A stretch of 33,049 nt of DNA from an uncultured Blautia sp. (GCA_900547685.1 URHS01000024.1:1-33049); one strand, 5' to 3'. Shown: positions 8,273 through 15,491, numbered from the stretch's first letter. Program-made: numbers and translations. The notes: generated from the letters alone by a model not told the origin.

Positions 8273-9172
8273 TTATATAGAGGTGGGAAGGGAGAGTCTG
8301 CGTAGTTCTTGAAATATTTTTTCATATTCATCTGAAAAGATACTGTCTTTATTCCAGATAAAGGTAAAATCATGCATTACCATAAAATCAGATAGTGGAA
8401 TTTGTTTTAAAATTCCTTGGGTGATTTCTTTTTCTACGGCAGCTTTATAGAGAAAAGAAATACCGCAGTCTTCGCATAACAAGGAAACAATAGTATGGAT
8501 ATTTTCTACTTCAATAATACGAGGAAAGTCGTAAATGGACATATTTTTTAAAGCAAGGGTTTTTGTGAGAATTGCTCTTGTACCGGAGCCGTGTTCCCGA
8601 ATGAGAAGGCGTTCAGAAGTTAAGTCCCGTAAGGTATGAACAGGTTTTTGAAAAACGTGTTTTTGCGCCGCAACAGCAATATATTCTTCAGATTGGAAGA
8701 TACGGGTTTGATAGTTGTCTCCTTTAAAATATCCTTCTACAATAGCAAAATCAATGAATCCGTCACATAAAAGAGAAAGTAATTTCTGGGTGTTTCCATA
8801 TCGAATATGAAAATCAGTATCAGGGTGTGCCTGAATAAATTTTGCCAGAGCAGGAACAATGGCATATTCTCCAATTGTCATAGTTACGCCGAAAGTCAGA
8901 ATTCTTTTTTGGGAAAGACTTTCTTTCATACGTTTTTTTAAAGTATTTTCATCATTTCTCATAGCTTCTAGGGCCGAGCGGAGAATTTCTCCTGCCGGTG
9001 TAAGACAGAGCTTTTTCTTATCACGGATAAATAAGGGAGAATCGTATTCTTTTTCCAAGTATTTTATATGTTGTGAGACAGCAGGCTGTGTCAGGTTTAA
9101 TTTTTCCGCAGCATGGGTAAAATTCATGTATTCACATACAGTTAAAAAAGTTTCCATTCGAAAATCTAACAT
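8273..9172 (-). CDS. LysR family transcriptional regulator (CysL/YeiE-like by context)
   Basis: 299 residues, typical LysR length. The N-terminal winged helix-turn-helix reads F-T-H-A-A-E-K-L-N-L-T-Q-P-A-V-S-Q-H-I-K-Y-L-E, followed by the periplasmic-binding-like effector domain, including R-E-H-G-S-G-T-R near residue 200. ATG at 9172 is set by GGAGGT seven bases upstream; a longer in-frame GTG start (9193) lacks a site. It is divergent from a flavoprotein-yeiH pair. In enterobacteria a LysR gene (yeiE) lies next to yeiH, and LysR proteins of the CysL/CbbR type control sulfur or carbon assimilation. A sulfur-compound effector is therefore plausible but unproven. Confidence 0.88.
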   Translation of the reverse strand: MLDFRMETFLTVCEYMNFTHAAEKLNLTQPAVSQHIKYLEKEYDSPLFIRDKKKLCLTPAGEILRSALEAMRNDENTLKKRMKESLSQKRILTFGVTMTIGEYAIVPALAKFIQAHPDTDFHIRYGNTQKLLSLLCDGFIDFAIVEGYFKGDNYQTRIFQSEEYIAVAAQKHVFQKPVHTLRDLTSERLLIREHGSGTRAILTKTLALKNMSIYDFPRIIEVENIHTIVSLLCEDCGISFLYKAAVEKEITQGILKQIPLSDFMVMHDFTFIWNKDSIFSDEYEKIFQELRRLSLPTSI

Positions 9173-9211
9173 AAAGAGTACCTCCGAACACACAAGAAGT
9201 TTATAGTTTAT

Positions 9212-9250
9212 ATCATAACAAATATTTATGATTATATCAATATTTATAAT
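9212..9250. promoter_or_regulatory. Divergent LysR control region
   Basis: An inverted repeat ATCATAA-N7-TTATGAT (9212-9218 / 9226-9232) contains the LysR T-N11-A core (T9216, A9228). For the plus-strand flavoprotein gene, TATAAT lies at 9245-9250 with no good -35, so the repeat sits where an activator would substitute. On the minus strand TATAAT (9236-9231) faces the LysR gene and abuts the repeat, which suits autorepression. A second short palindrome TGAT-TAT-ATCA follows at 9229-9239. Confidence 0.6.
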
Positions 9251-9318
9251 TTTACAAAATGATAAATATGAAATATAGTAAGGATGTAGAAAAACAGAGA
9301 ATATGGAGGAGAAAAAAT

Positions 9319-10215
9319 ATGTATGACATGATTATTATTGGGGCAGGACCGGCAGGAATTAGTGCAGGAATTTATGCCATGAGCAGAGGGAAAAAAACAT
9401 TGATTTTAGAAAAGAATGAAGTAGGAGGCTTAATTGGAAAAGTTTCTACCGTAACACATTATGTAGGTGTATCTCAGGGGGAAACAGGATATATCTTTGC
9501 AGAAAAGTTAAAAACACAGGCGGAAAATGCAGGTGTAGAAATTAGAAGAGAAGATGTAACAGAAGTAGAATTAAAAGGTGAGATTAAAAAAATTTGTACG
9601 ACCAAGAATGAATATCTGGCAAAAAAGGTTATTCTTGCTAATGGAACATCTCCAAGAATGTTGAATATTGAAGGCGAGAAGCAATTGACCGGAAAAGGTA
9701 TGCGTATGAACGCAGCAAGAGATGCAGCAAAATATCAGGGGAAAAATGTGTATGTAATCGGTGGAGCCGACGGCGCTGTGAAAGAGGCTTTATATCTGGC
9801 AAAATATGCGGCACAGGTAACGATTATCCATTTCGAAGGAAATCTGGGATGCATTGCGGAGTTTAAAGAGAAAGTTGTTAAAACACCAAATATTAAAGTT
9901 CGTTTAAATACAAGACTGCATGGTGTATATGGAGTGGAAAGAGTAGAATCATTAGAGCTTTCTGATGAAAAAACAGGAGCAATTGAAACTATTTCAGATC
10001 CGGGATGCGGCATTTTTGTCTATGCGGGAACAATCCCAAATACACAGTTGTATACAGAGTTGAATTTACAAAATGGTTTTATACCGGTAGATGAAAATAT
10101 GGAAACGGAGATTTTAGGGGTTTATGCAGCAGGGGATATTCGTGTAAAGAATATTCGTCAGGTATCTACAGCAGTTGCAGATGGAACAATCGCAGCAATT
10201 CACGCTGCGATGTAA
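9319..10215 (+). CDS. Thioredoxin-reductase-like FAD oxidoreductase lacking the CxxC
   Basis: 298 residues with thioredoxin-reductase topology: FAD motif I-I-G-A-G-P-A-G-I-S-A, NAD(P) motif Y-V-I-G-G-A-D-G-A-V-K-E-A-L-Y-L-A and C-terminal V-Y-A-A-G-D-I-R with R-Q-V-S-T-A. Where true thioredoxin reductases carry the redox-active C-A-T-C-D before the NADPH domain, this protein reads M-N-A-A-R-D-A. It therefore cannot reduce thioredoxin by the usual dithiol route. It may instead reduce a ferredoxin, a flavin or a small sulfur compound, as CxxC-less relatives of the TrxR-like ferredoxin-NADP reductases do. ATG 9319 follows GGAGGA by 8 bases. The exporter gene follows after 11 bp, so they form an operon. 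Confidence 0.85.
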   Translation: MYDMIIIGAGPAGISAGIYAMSRGKKTLILEKNEVGGLIGKVSTVTHYVGVSQGETGYIFAEKLKTQAENAGVEIRREDVTEVELKGEIKKICTTKNEYLAKKVILANGTSPRMLNIEGEKQLTGKGMRMNAARDAAKYQGKNVYVIGGADGAVKEALYLAKYAAQVTIIHFEGNLGCIAEFKEKVVKTPNIKVRLNTRLHGVYGVERVESLELSDEKTGAIETISDPGCGIFVYAGTIPNTQLYTELNLQNGFIPVDENMETEILGVYAAGDIRVKNIRQVSTAVADGTIAAIHAAM

Positions 10216-10226
10216 GGAGGAAAAGG

Positions 10227-11258
10227 ATGAGCTTTCTATTAAAAAACAGAAAAGGTTTATTGTTATGTCTGGCATTAGCAATTCCATCCTGTGTTTTAGG
10301 AAAAATTTTTCCTGTTATAGGAGGACCGGTATTTGCCATTCTCATTGGAATGATGTTAGCATTAGTGGTTAAAGAGAAAGAGCCGTTTGAGAATGGTGTA
10401 AAGTATACTTCCAAGAAAATTCTTCAATATGCAGTGGTGTTATTGGGATTTGGTATGAATTTAGAAGTAGTTATGGAAACAGGAAAACAATCTCTTCCTA
10501 TTATAATCTGCACCATTACGACTTCTCTGGTGATTGCCTTTGCTCTTCATCGAATCATGCATATTCCGGAAAAAATTTCTACACTGGTAGGAGTCGGCTC
10601 TTCTATTTGTGGCGGCTCTGCAATTGCAGCAACAGCTCCGGTAATTGATGCCGATGAAGAAGAAGTTGCACAGGCGATTTCTGTTATTTTTCTCTTTAAC
10701 ATTCTGGCTGCATTAATTTTTCCCGCACTGGGAGCTGCCATAGGATTTTCCACTACATCAGGAGAAGTTTTCGGAGTTTTCGCAGGTACTGCGGTAAATG
10801 ATACATCTTCTGTAACAGCAGCGGCTTCTACATGGGACAGTATGTATCATTTAGGCAGTCAGACCTTGGATAAAGCAGTAACAGTAAAGCTGACCAGAAC
10901 ATTGGCAATTATTCCGATTACTTTGGTATTAGCAGTTCGCAGAGCAAAAAAAGCAGAAAATCAAGATGGAGAAAAGGTATCTCTGAAAAAAGTTTTTCCA
11001 TTCTTTATTCTGTTTTTTATAGGGGCAAGTGTGATTACTACTGTAGCTGTGGCAGCAGGTATTCCGGTTGAAAGTTTCCAACCTTTGAAAGAACTTTCAA
11101 AGTTTTTTATTGTCATGGCAATGGGAGCCATTGGGTTTCATACAGATATTGTAAAATTGGTAAAGAGCGGAGGAAAACCTATTTTATTAGGAATGGCTTG
11201 TTGGGCAGGTATTACAGTGGTATCGCTTACCATGCAGCATTTTATGTCTATGTGGTAG
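10227..11258 (+). CDS. YeiH/UPF0324 family putative sulfate exporter
   Basis: 343 residues with about ten membrane helices. Family signatures are visible: P-V-I-G-G-P-V-F-A-I-L-I-G near residue 30, L-Q-Y-A-V-V-L-L-G-F-G-M-N-L, G-V-G-S-S-I-C-G-G-S-A-I-A-A-T-A-P-V-I (residues about 122-140), F-G-V-F-A-G-T-A-V-N-D-T-S-S-V and A-M-G-A-I-G-F-H-T. YeiH proteins are annotated as putative sulfate exporters, but the true substrate is not settled. Next to a LysR gene and sulfur redox enzymes, an oxyanion such as sulfite or sulfate is a reasonable guess. The ribosome binding site AAGGAGG is strong. Confidence 0.88.
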   Translation: MSFLLKNRKGLLLCLALAIPSCVLGKIFPVIGGPVFAILIGMMLALVVKEKEPFENGVKYTSKKILQYAVVLLGFGMNLEVVMETGKQSLPIIICTITTSLVIAFALHRIMHIPEKISTLVGVGSSICGGSAIAATAPVIDADEEEVAQAISVIFLFNILAALIFPALGAAIGFSTTSGEVFGVFAGTAVNDTSSVTAAASTWDSMYHLGSQTLDKAVTVKLTRTLAIIPITLVLAVRRAKKAENQDGEKVSLKKVFPFFILFFIGASVITTVAVAAGIPVESFQPLKELSKFFIVMAMGAIGFHTDIVKLVKSGGKPILLGMACWAGITVVSLTMQHFMSMW

Positions 11259-11283
11259 GAGAAAATAAAAGGAATTATTTGAT

Positions 11284-11328
11284 AAAGGAGCAGGTGGGTA
11301 TTTTTATAAATACAGTCTTTGCTCCTTT
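11284..11328 (+). terminator. Nested hairpin after yeiH-like gene, probable terminator
   Basis: The outer stem AAAGGAGCA (11284-11292) / TGCTCCTTT (11320-11328) encloses an inner stem GTATTT (11298-11303) / AAATAC (11308-11313). It lies 25 bases after the stop codon. There is no long T-tract after it, so termination efficiency is uncertain. Confidence 0.5.
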
Positions 11329-11395
11329 GAAATATATAAAATTCTCGAAAACTTTATGAAAAATGTAAGAAAAGGAAGAGGAATTAAAAAAAAGA

Positions 11396-11676
11396 TGGTA
11401 TAATGTTTGCACAAAGTGCAAACTAAGCTGATAAATCAGCTTGCCGTCATAAAGATGCCGGATTACACCAGGCAAGCCCCGGCTTGAAAAGTAAATACCT
11501 CAGAGGGTGCTTCCTTTTCTGCGCACGTGGTATAATGTTTGCACAAAGTGCAAACCAAGCTGATGAATCAGCTTGCCGTCATAAAGATGCCGGATTATAC
11601 CGGAAATCCATGGCTTGACGAGCAAATATCTTTCGGATGCTTTCTCGTCTGCGCTCATGGTATAATGTTTGCACAA
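11396..11676. repeat. Tandem ~131-bp structured repeat (two copies plus a partial third)
   Basis: Copy 1 spans 11396-11527, copy 2 spans 11528-11657, and a 19-base third start spans 11658-11676. All begin TGGTATAATGTTTGCACAA. Each full copy contains a hairpin GTTTGCAC-AAA-GTGCAAAC (copy 1: 11405-11423), a second hairpin AAGCTGA / TCAGCTT with a four-base loop (copy 1: 11425-11442), and a long imperfect hairpin at the end (11486-11519; 11617-11649). In the last hairpin the arms differ between copies but stay paired: GAAAAG/CTTTTC in copy 1, GACGAG/CTCGTC in copy 2, and an inner C-G pair replaced by T-A. This points to selection or mechanism preserving the fold. Minus-strand open frames across it are shadows of the repeat. 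Confidence 0.8.
11658..11666 (+). promoter_or_regulatory. Extended -10 promoter before the carboxypeptidase gene
   Basis: TGG-TATAAT is a perfect extended -10 element (TGn plus TATAAT) without a clear -35. It is the third copy of the repeat start and lies about 25-30 bases before the VanY-type gene, giving a very short leader. The same element occurs at 11396-11404 and 11528-11536, so three tandem promoters are possible. Confidence 0.5.
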
Positions 11677-11689
11677 CAAAAAAGGCGGT

Positions 11690-12556
11690 ATGAGAATGAG
11701 AAGAAGACGATATAAAGGAGATATACGCAGAATACGACAGCGAAACGGCAGAATTTTCTTAGTCATTTGTATTATTGTTTTTAGTGCAATAACAGTGGGG
11801 ATTTCCATAGATGAGAAAAAAGAAAAAGAAAAATTAGAACAGGCATATAAAGAACAGATTGCCAAGGAAAAGCAGAATGAAATGGAAGAAAAGGAAGCCG
11901 ATAATGAGCAGCAGGTAAATATTGAACCAACAGGTCCTACTTTGGCAGAAGAAACAGAAAAGCAGCAATGGTATTTAAGATTGGTAAATAAAGATCATCC
12001 TATGACGGAGGAGGATGTTCCGGAAGTTGCTACAGAAACAGTGGATACTAAGGGATATCAGGTAGATGTACGGATTATGGAGGATTTAGAGGCGATGTTT
12101 GCAGATGCCAGAGCAGCAGGAAGAAATCCTATGATTTGCTCAGCTTTTCGGGAATGGGATATGCAGGTGTCGCTTTATGAAAACAAAATCGCAAGAGTTA
12201 TGCAGGAAGAAGGTTTCAGTTATGAGGAAGCAGCAGTGGAGGCAGCTACTGTGGTGGCAAAGCCTGGCACCAGTGAGCACCAGATAGGCCTTGCCCTTGA
12301 TATTGTGTCTTCTGAGTATCAGGAACTTGATGAAGCACAGATGGAAACAGAAGATCAGAAATGGTTGATGGAAAATTCATGGAAGTACGGTTTTATTTTG
12401 CGTTATCCTATGGACAAAAGTGAGATTACCGGTGTGATTTTCGAACCATGGCATTATCGTTATGTAGGGAAAAAGGCAGCAAAGGAAATCACAGAGCAAA
12501 ATCTTACATTAGAAGAATACGTTGGTGCAGGACCGGTTGAGACACCGGTATTCTAA
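11690..12556 (+). CDS. VanY-type D-alanyl-D-alanine carboxypeptidase (M15B)
   Basis: 288 residues. A very basic N-terminus (R-R-R-R-Y-K) precedes one membrane helix (I-F-L-V-I-C-I-I-V-F-S-A-I), then a charged linker and an extracellular M15B zinc peptidase domain. Catalytic motifs are present: S-A-F-R near residue 150, S-E-H-Q-I-G-L-A-L-D with zinc ligands His197 and Asp204, and E-P-W-H-Y-R-Y-V-G with His255. The enzyme would trim the terminal D-Ala from peptidoglycan stems outside the cell. ATG 11690 is taken; ATG 11696 has better spacing to AAGGCGG and is a close alternative. A TTG at 11669 lies in the repeat and is unlikely. No vancomycin-resistance genes are adjacent, so this is probably ordinary wall remodelling. 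Confidence 0.85.
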   Translation: MRMRRRRYKGDIRRIRQRNGRIFLVICIIVFSAITVGISIDEKKEKEKLEQAYKEQIAKEKQNEMEEKEADNEQQVNIEPTGPTLAEETEKQQWYLRLVNKDHPMTEEDVPEVATETVDTKGYQVDVRIMEDLEAMFADARAAGRNPMICSAFREWDMQVSLYENKIARVMQEEGFSYEEAAVEAATVVAKPGTSEHQIGLALDIVSSEYQELDEAQMETEDQKWLMENSWKYGFILRYPMDKSEITGVIFEPWHYRYVGKKAAKEITEQNLTLEEYVGAGPVETPVF

Positions 12557-12568
12557 AATATTATTTAT

Positions 12569-12679
12569 AGAGAGGCTATCATATTAGAGAATTATCCGGA
12601 ATATTTATGCGATTTCAGTGCAGTCTGAGTGTAAAATGCATAAATATTCTCGATGCATATCTAATGTGGTGGCTTCTTT
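12569..12679 (+). repeat. Long AT-rich hairpin element, copy A
   Basis: A perfect 12-bp inner stem GAATATTTATGC (12599-12610) / GCATAAATATTC (12638-12649) is enclosed by an outer stem around 12570-12587 and 12660-12677. The outer stem pairs over about 18 positions using four G-T pairs. These pair only in plus-strand RNA. It lies in the 302-bp gap before the secreted protein gene and resembles, in inverted orientation, the hairpin at 27552-27638. Confidence 0.6.
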
Positions 12680-12680
12680 T

Positions 12681-12719
12681 CCATTTAAGATATGAACGAA
12701 TCTTGGAGGGATATTTTTT
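12681..12719 (+). terminator. Terminator upstream of the secreted repeat protein (direct-repeat copy L)
   Basis: The stem CCATTTAAGAT / ATCTTGGAGGG (12681-12691, 12700-12710; one mismatch and two G-T pairs) is followed by ATATTTTTT. It is 37/41 identical to the terminator at 15399-15439 beyond the other end of the gene. The remaining bases to 12858 (12720-12858) are AT-rich with no clear consensus promoter. Confidence 0.65.
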
Positions 12720-12858
12720 ATATGTTATCTCAAATACTGAGTAAAACAGGTGGAGATATTGATTTTTAATGATAGAAGAAATAAGATATTCTTAACAATA
12801 AATGTACAAAAAAATTCAAAAAAGAAAAAGTAACAAGTGAAAATGAGGAGGTATTATA

Positions 12859-15378
12859 GTGAAAAGTACAATCTGGAAACGGCTCAGTTCAATACTACTG
12901 GTATTGACCATGGTTTTTTCTATAATTCCAGATACTGGAGTTACAGTGAAAGCACAGCCAAGGGGAAATGAAACAGCACAGGTACAGGAAAATACAGAAG
13001 GTGCCTATCCGATTTCTGTCACTACAGCAGAGGGTTCTTCCTATGCAGAGGTTATAAAGGAAGACGGAACGAGAAAAATAGTAAATAGAGCACTACCGGG
13101 TGAGAAGATTTATCTGAGTTTTTCTGATTATAACACGTCACCAGGAACAGGGTTTGTCAGATGGGTTGATGATAATGGAAATCTGACAGATTTAACAAAT
13201 GCGACCAGTTATAGGGGCTGCAGTTTTACTATGCCGGAGGGTGAGGTGGAAATTCATGCAGAGTTGGCGAAGAATTGTCCTACAGTTACTGTGGAAAATG
13301 GTGGAATAAAGGTTCCAATAGAAAACGGTCATTATATATTAAGTTCTTCTTCTGTTACAGTGGGCAGAGAAATTTACCTATACTTTGATGAGTCTAAAAC
13401 ACCGGAGAATAAAGTTTTTAAAAAGTGGTATGTAAAATCCGGAAATGTGGAGTTAAGTGATCCGACCAGCAAGTATGATTGTATGCTTACAGTTCCAAAT
13501 GAGAATGTGGAAATCGGCGTAATTTATGGTTATCCTATTTCTGTCACTACGTCAGAGGGTTCTTCCTATGCTGAGGTTATAAACGAAGACGGAATGACAG
13601 AAAGAGTAAATAGTGCGGTACCGGGTGAGAAGATTTATCTGGAATTTTCGGATTATAACATGACATCGGGAACAGGGTTTGTCAGATGGGTTGATGATAA
13701 TGGAAATCTGACAGATTTAACAAATGAGACCAGCTATCATGAATGCAGCTTTACTATGCCGGAGGGTGAGGTGAAAATTCATGCAGAGTTGGCGAAGAAT
13801 TGTCCTACAGTCACCGTGGAAAATGGTGGAATAATGGTTTCAGACGGAGAAAATTTTAATATATTAAATTCTTCCTCTGTTGCAGCAGGCAGAGAAATCT
13901 ACCTGTATTTCGAACAGTCTAAAACACCGAAGAATAAAGTCTTCAAAAAGTGGTATGTAAAATCCGAAAATGTGGAGTTAAGTGATCCGACTAGTATGAA
14001 TAATTGCATGCTTACAGTTCCAAATGAGGATGTGGAAATAGGCGTAATTTATGATGACGCCTATGCTGTTTCTGTAGAAAATGGATATGCACAGTATGAA
14101 TTACCTAATGGAGAATATGTTTGGTCGACATCTACTGCTGCTCCGGGGACACAGATGTATTTGAAAATCAATCCTTATACGAAACCCAAGGGTATGGCAT
14201 TTTCTAAGTGGATAGTTAAGAAGGGGAATGTGCAACTGGATAGCCCATATTCTTCTTATTCATGTCCATATATTATGCCTAGTGAAGATATAGAAATTGC
14301 TGCGGAGTTTGTTCCCGGTCGTGCGCTTAGTGTGGAGGGTGGCTCTACATGTAAGACGATTCCAGACAATCAGTTTGACTGGTATATTGATGCAGCTGCA
14401 CCTGGCGATCAGGTCTGGGCTTACTATGAAGAGGATATGGCTCCGGAGGGTATGGAATTTGCAAGATGGGAGGTTACCAAGGGAAACGTACAACTAGATG
14501 AGCCGGAAGATAAAGTATGTAGCTTTATCATGCCCGATGAAGATGTTATAGTTAGTGCAATATATAAACCTGTAGGTTCTATGGCTGAGCCTGGCTGGCA
14601 ATCTGACAGTGTAGGCTGGTGGTATAACGATGAGAATGGTAATTATGTGACAGGTTGGAAGTCCATTGATGGTGAGTGGTATTACTTTGCATCTAATGGC
14701 TATATGCAGACAGGCTGGAAGTCTATTGACGGTGAGTGGTACTACTTTGCATCTAATGGCTATATGCAGACAGGCTGGAATTGGATAGATGGTAGTTGCT
14801 ATTATTTTTATGAAGATGGCCACATGGCATCAGACACTTGGATTGACGGAAGCTATGTGAATAGTTCAGGTGTGTGGGTGGAACATCTGGTTTTCAGTGG
14901 CTGGCAATCAAACAGTGTAGGCTGGTGGTATAACGATGATAACGGTAATTATGTGACAGGCTGGAAGTCCATTAACGGTGAGTGGTATTACTTTGCATCT
15001 AATGGTTATATGCAAACAGGCTGGAATTGGATAGAAGGAAGTTGTTATTATTTCTATGAAAATGGCCACATGGCATCAGATACTTGGATAGATGGAAGCT
15101 ATGTGAATGGTTCAGGTGCGTGGGTGGAACATCCGGTTTTCAGCGGCTGGCAATCAAACAGTGTAGGCTGGTGGTATAACGATGATAACGGTAACTATGT
15201 GACAGGCTGGAAGTCCATTAATGGTGAGTGGTATTATTTTGCATCTAATGGTTATATGCAAACAGGCTGGAATTGGATAGGAGGAAGTTGTTATTATTTC
15301 TATGAAGATGGCCACATGGCATCAGACACCTGGATTGATGGGAGTTATGTGAATGGTTCAGGCGTTTGGGTAGAATAA
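12859..15378 (+). CDS. Secreted multi-repeat protein with cell-wall-binding (GW/YG) repeats
   Basis: 839 residues. The start is GTG 12859 behind GAGGAGGT (6-base spacing). A signal peptide is clear (basic I-W-K-R, hydrophobic core, likely cleavage after V-K-A near residue 34). Residues about 50-400 are two long near-duplicate modules, followed by two shorter relatives. All share a beta-repeat pattern (F-x-x-W-x-V-x-x-G-N-V ... F-x-M-P-x-x-D-V-x-I-x-A-x-Y) like bacterial Flg_new/InlB-type repeats. Residues about 579-839 are choline-binding-like repeats (G-W-x-x-x-x-G-x-W-Y-Y-F, N-G-Y-M-Q-T-G-W) that usually hold proteins to teichoic acid or glycan. No catalytic domain and no LPxTG anchor are seen. 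A surface adhesin or wall-associated protein is the best reading. Confidence 0.85.
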   Translation: MKSTIWKRLSSILLVLTMVFSIIPDTGVTVKAQPRGNETAQVQENTEGAYPISVTTAEGSSYAEVIKEDGTRKIVNRALPGEKIYLSFSDYNTSPGTGFVRWVDDNGNLTDLTNATSYRGCSFTMPEGEVEIHAELAKNCPTVTVENGGIKVPIENGHYILSSSSVTVGREIYLYFDESKTPENKVFKKWYVKSGNVELSDPTSKYDCMLTVPNENVEIGVIYGYPISVTTSEGSSYAEVINEDGMTERVNSAVPGEKIYLEFSDYNMTSGTGFVRWVDDNGNLTDLTNETSYHECSFTMPEGEVKIHAELAKNCPTVTVENGGIMVSDGENFNILNSSSVAAGREIYLYFEQSKTPKNKVFKKWYVKSENVELSDPTSMNNCMLTVPNEDVEIGVIYDDAYAVSVENGYAQYELPNGEYVWSTSTAAPGTQMYLKINPYTKPKGMAFSKWIVKKGNVQLDSPYSSYSCPYIMPSEDIEIAAEFVPGRALSVEGGSTCKTIPDNQFDWYIDAAAPGDQVWAYYEEDMAPEGMEFARWEVTKGNVQLDEPEDKVCSFIMPDEDVIVSAIYKPVGSMAEPGWQSDSVGWWYNDENGNYVTGWKSIDGEWYYFASNGYMQTGWKSIDGEWYYFASNGYMQTGWNWIDGSCYYFYEDGHMASDTWIDGSYVNSSGVWVEHLVFSGWQSNSVGWWYNDDNGNYVTGWKSINGEWYYFASNGYMQTGWNWIEGSCYYFYENGHMASDTWIDGSYVNGSGAWVEHPVFSGWQSNSVGWWYNDDNGNYVTGWKSINGEWYYFASNGYMQTGWNWIGGSCYYFYEDGHMASDTWIDGSYVNGSGVWVE
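13006..14061 (+). repeat. Intragenic duplication of a ~176-codon module
   Basis: Module 1 (13006-13530, 175 codons) and module 2 (13531-14061, 177 codons) start with the same Y-P-I-S-V-T-T and stay very similar at nucleotide level, including long identical runs. The length difference is a multiple of three, so the frame is kept. It looks like a recent tandem duplication. Confidence 0.85.
14593..15375 (+). repeat. Three tandem cell-wall-binding blocks
   Basis: Blocks start at 14593, 14899 and 15145, each beginning G-W-Q-S. Blocks 2 and 3 are 82 codons or just under and nearly identical. Block 1 is 102 codons because a 20-codon unit (W-K-S-I-D-G-E-W-Y-Y-F ... M-Q-T-G) is duplicated within it. 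Such arrays change length by recombination. Confidence 0.85.
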
Positions 15379-15391
15379 TATAAAATAAAAT

Positions 15392-15437
15392 AAAATATCC
15401 ATCTAAGATATCAATGAATCTTGGATGGATATTTTTT
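15392..15437 (+). terminator. Terminator after the secreted repeat protein (direct-repeat copy R)
   Basis: An 18-bp stem (AAAATATCCATCTAAGAT / ATCTTGGATGGATATTTT, one T-G pair) with an 8-base loop, ending in six T. It starts 13 bases after the stop codon and is nearly identical to the terminator at 12681-12719. Confidence 0.88.
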
Positions 15438-15451
15438 ATGTAATTACAATC

Positions 15452-15480
15452 TTGACATTAAAAATTGATTTTCTTATAAT
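15452..15480 (+). promoter_or_regulatory. Fully consensus sigma-A promoter of the ABC exporter operon
   Basis: Exact TTGACA (15452-15457), exactly 17 bp, exact TATAAT (15475-15480). Transcription should start near 15487. Such a perfect promoter normally needs a repressor, and a palindrome immediately downstream could provide the site. Confidence 0.85.
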
Positions 15481-15491
15481 AGTTCTACCGC

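Noticed and set aside
11275..11865. Two minus-strand open frames sharing R-H-L-Y-D-G-K-L-I and L-H-F-V-Q-T-L-Y-H
   Set aside because: The similarity is just the translated tandem repeat; neither has a ribosome binding site or continues outside the repeat in a sensible way.
11690..12556. VanY-type gene as part of a vancomycin-resistance cluster
   Set aside because: No vanHAX ligase or dehydrogenase and no VanRS-type pair next to it; VanY-like peptidases are common in ordinary wall metabolism.
12557..12858. Riboswitch or leader RNA before the secreted protein
   Set aside because: The structure seen is two hairpins that fit terminator or repeat elements; no conserved riboswitch core was recognised.
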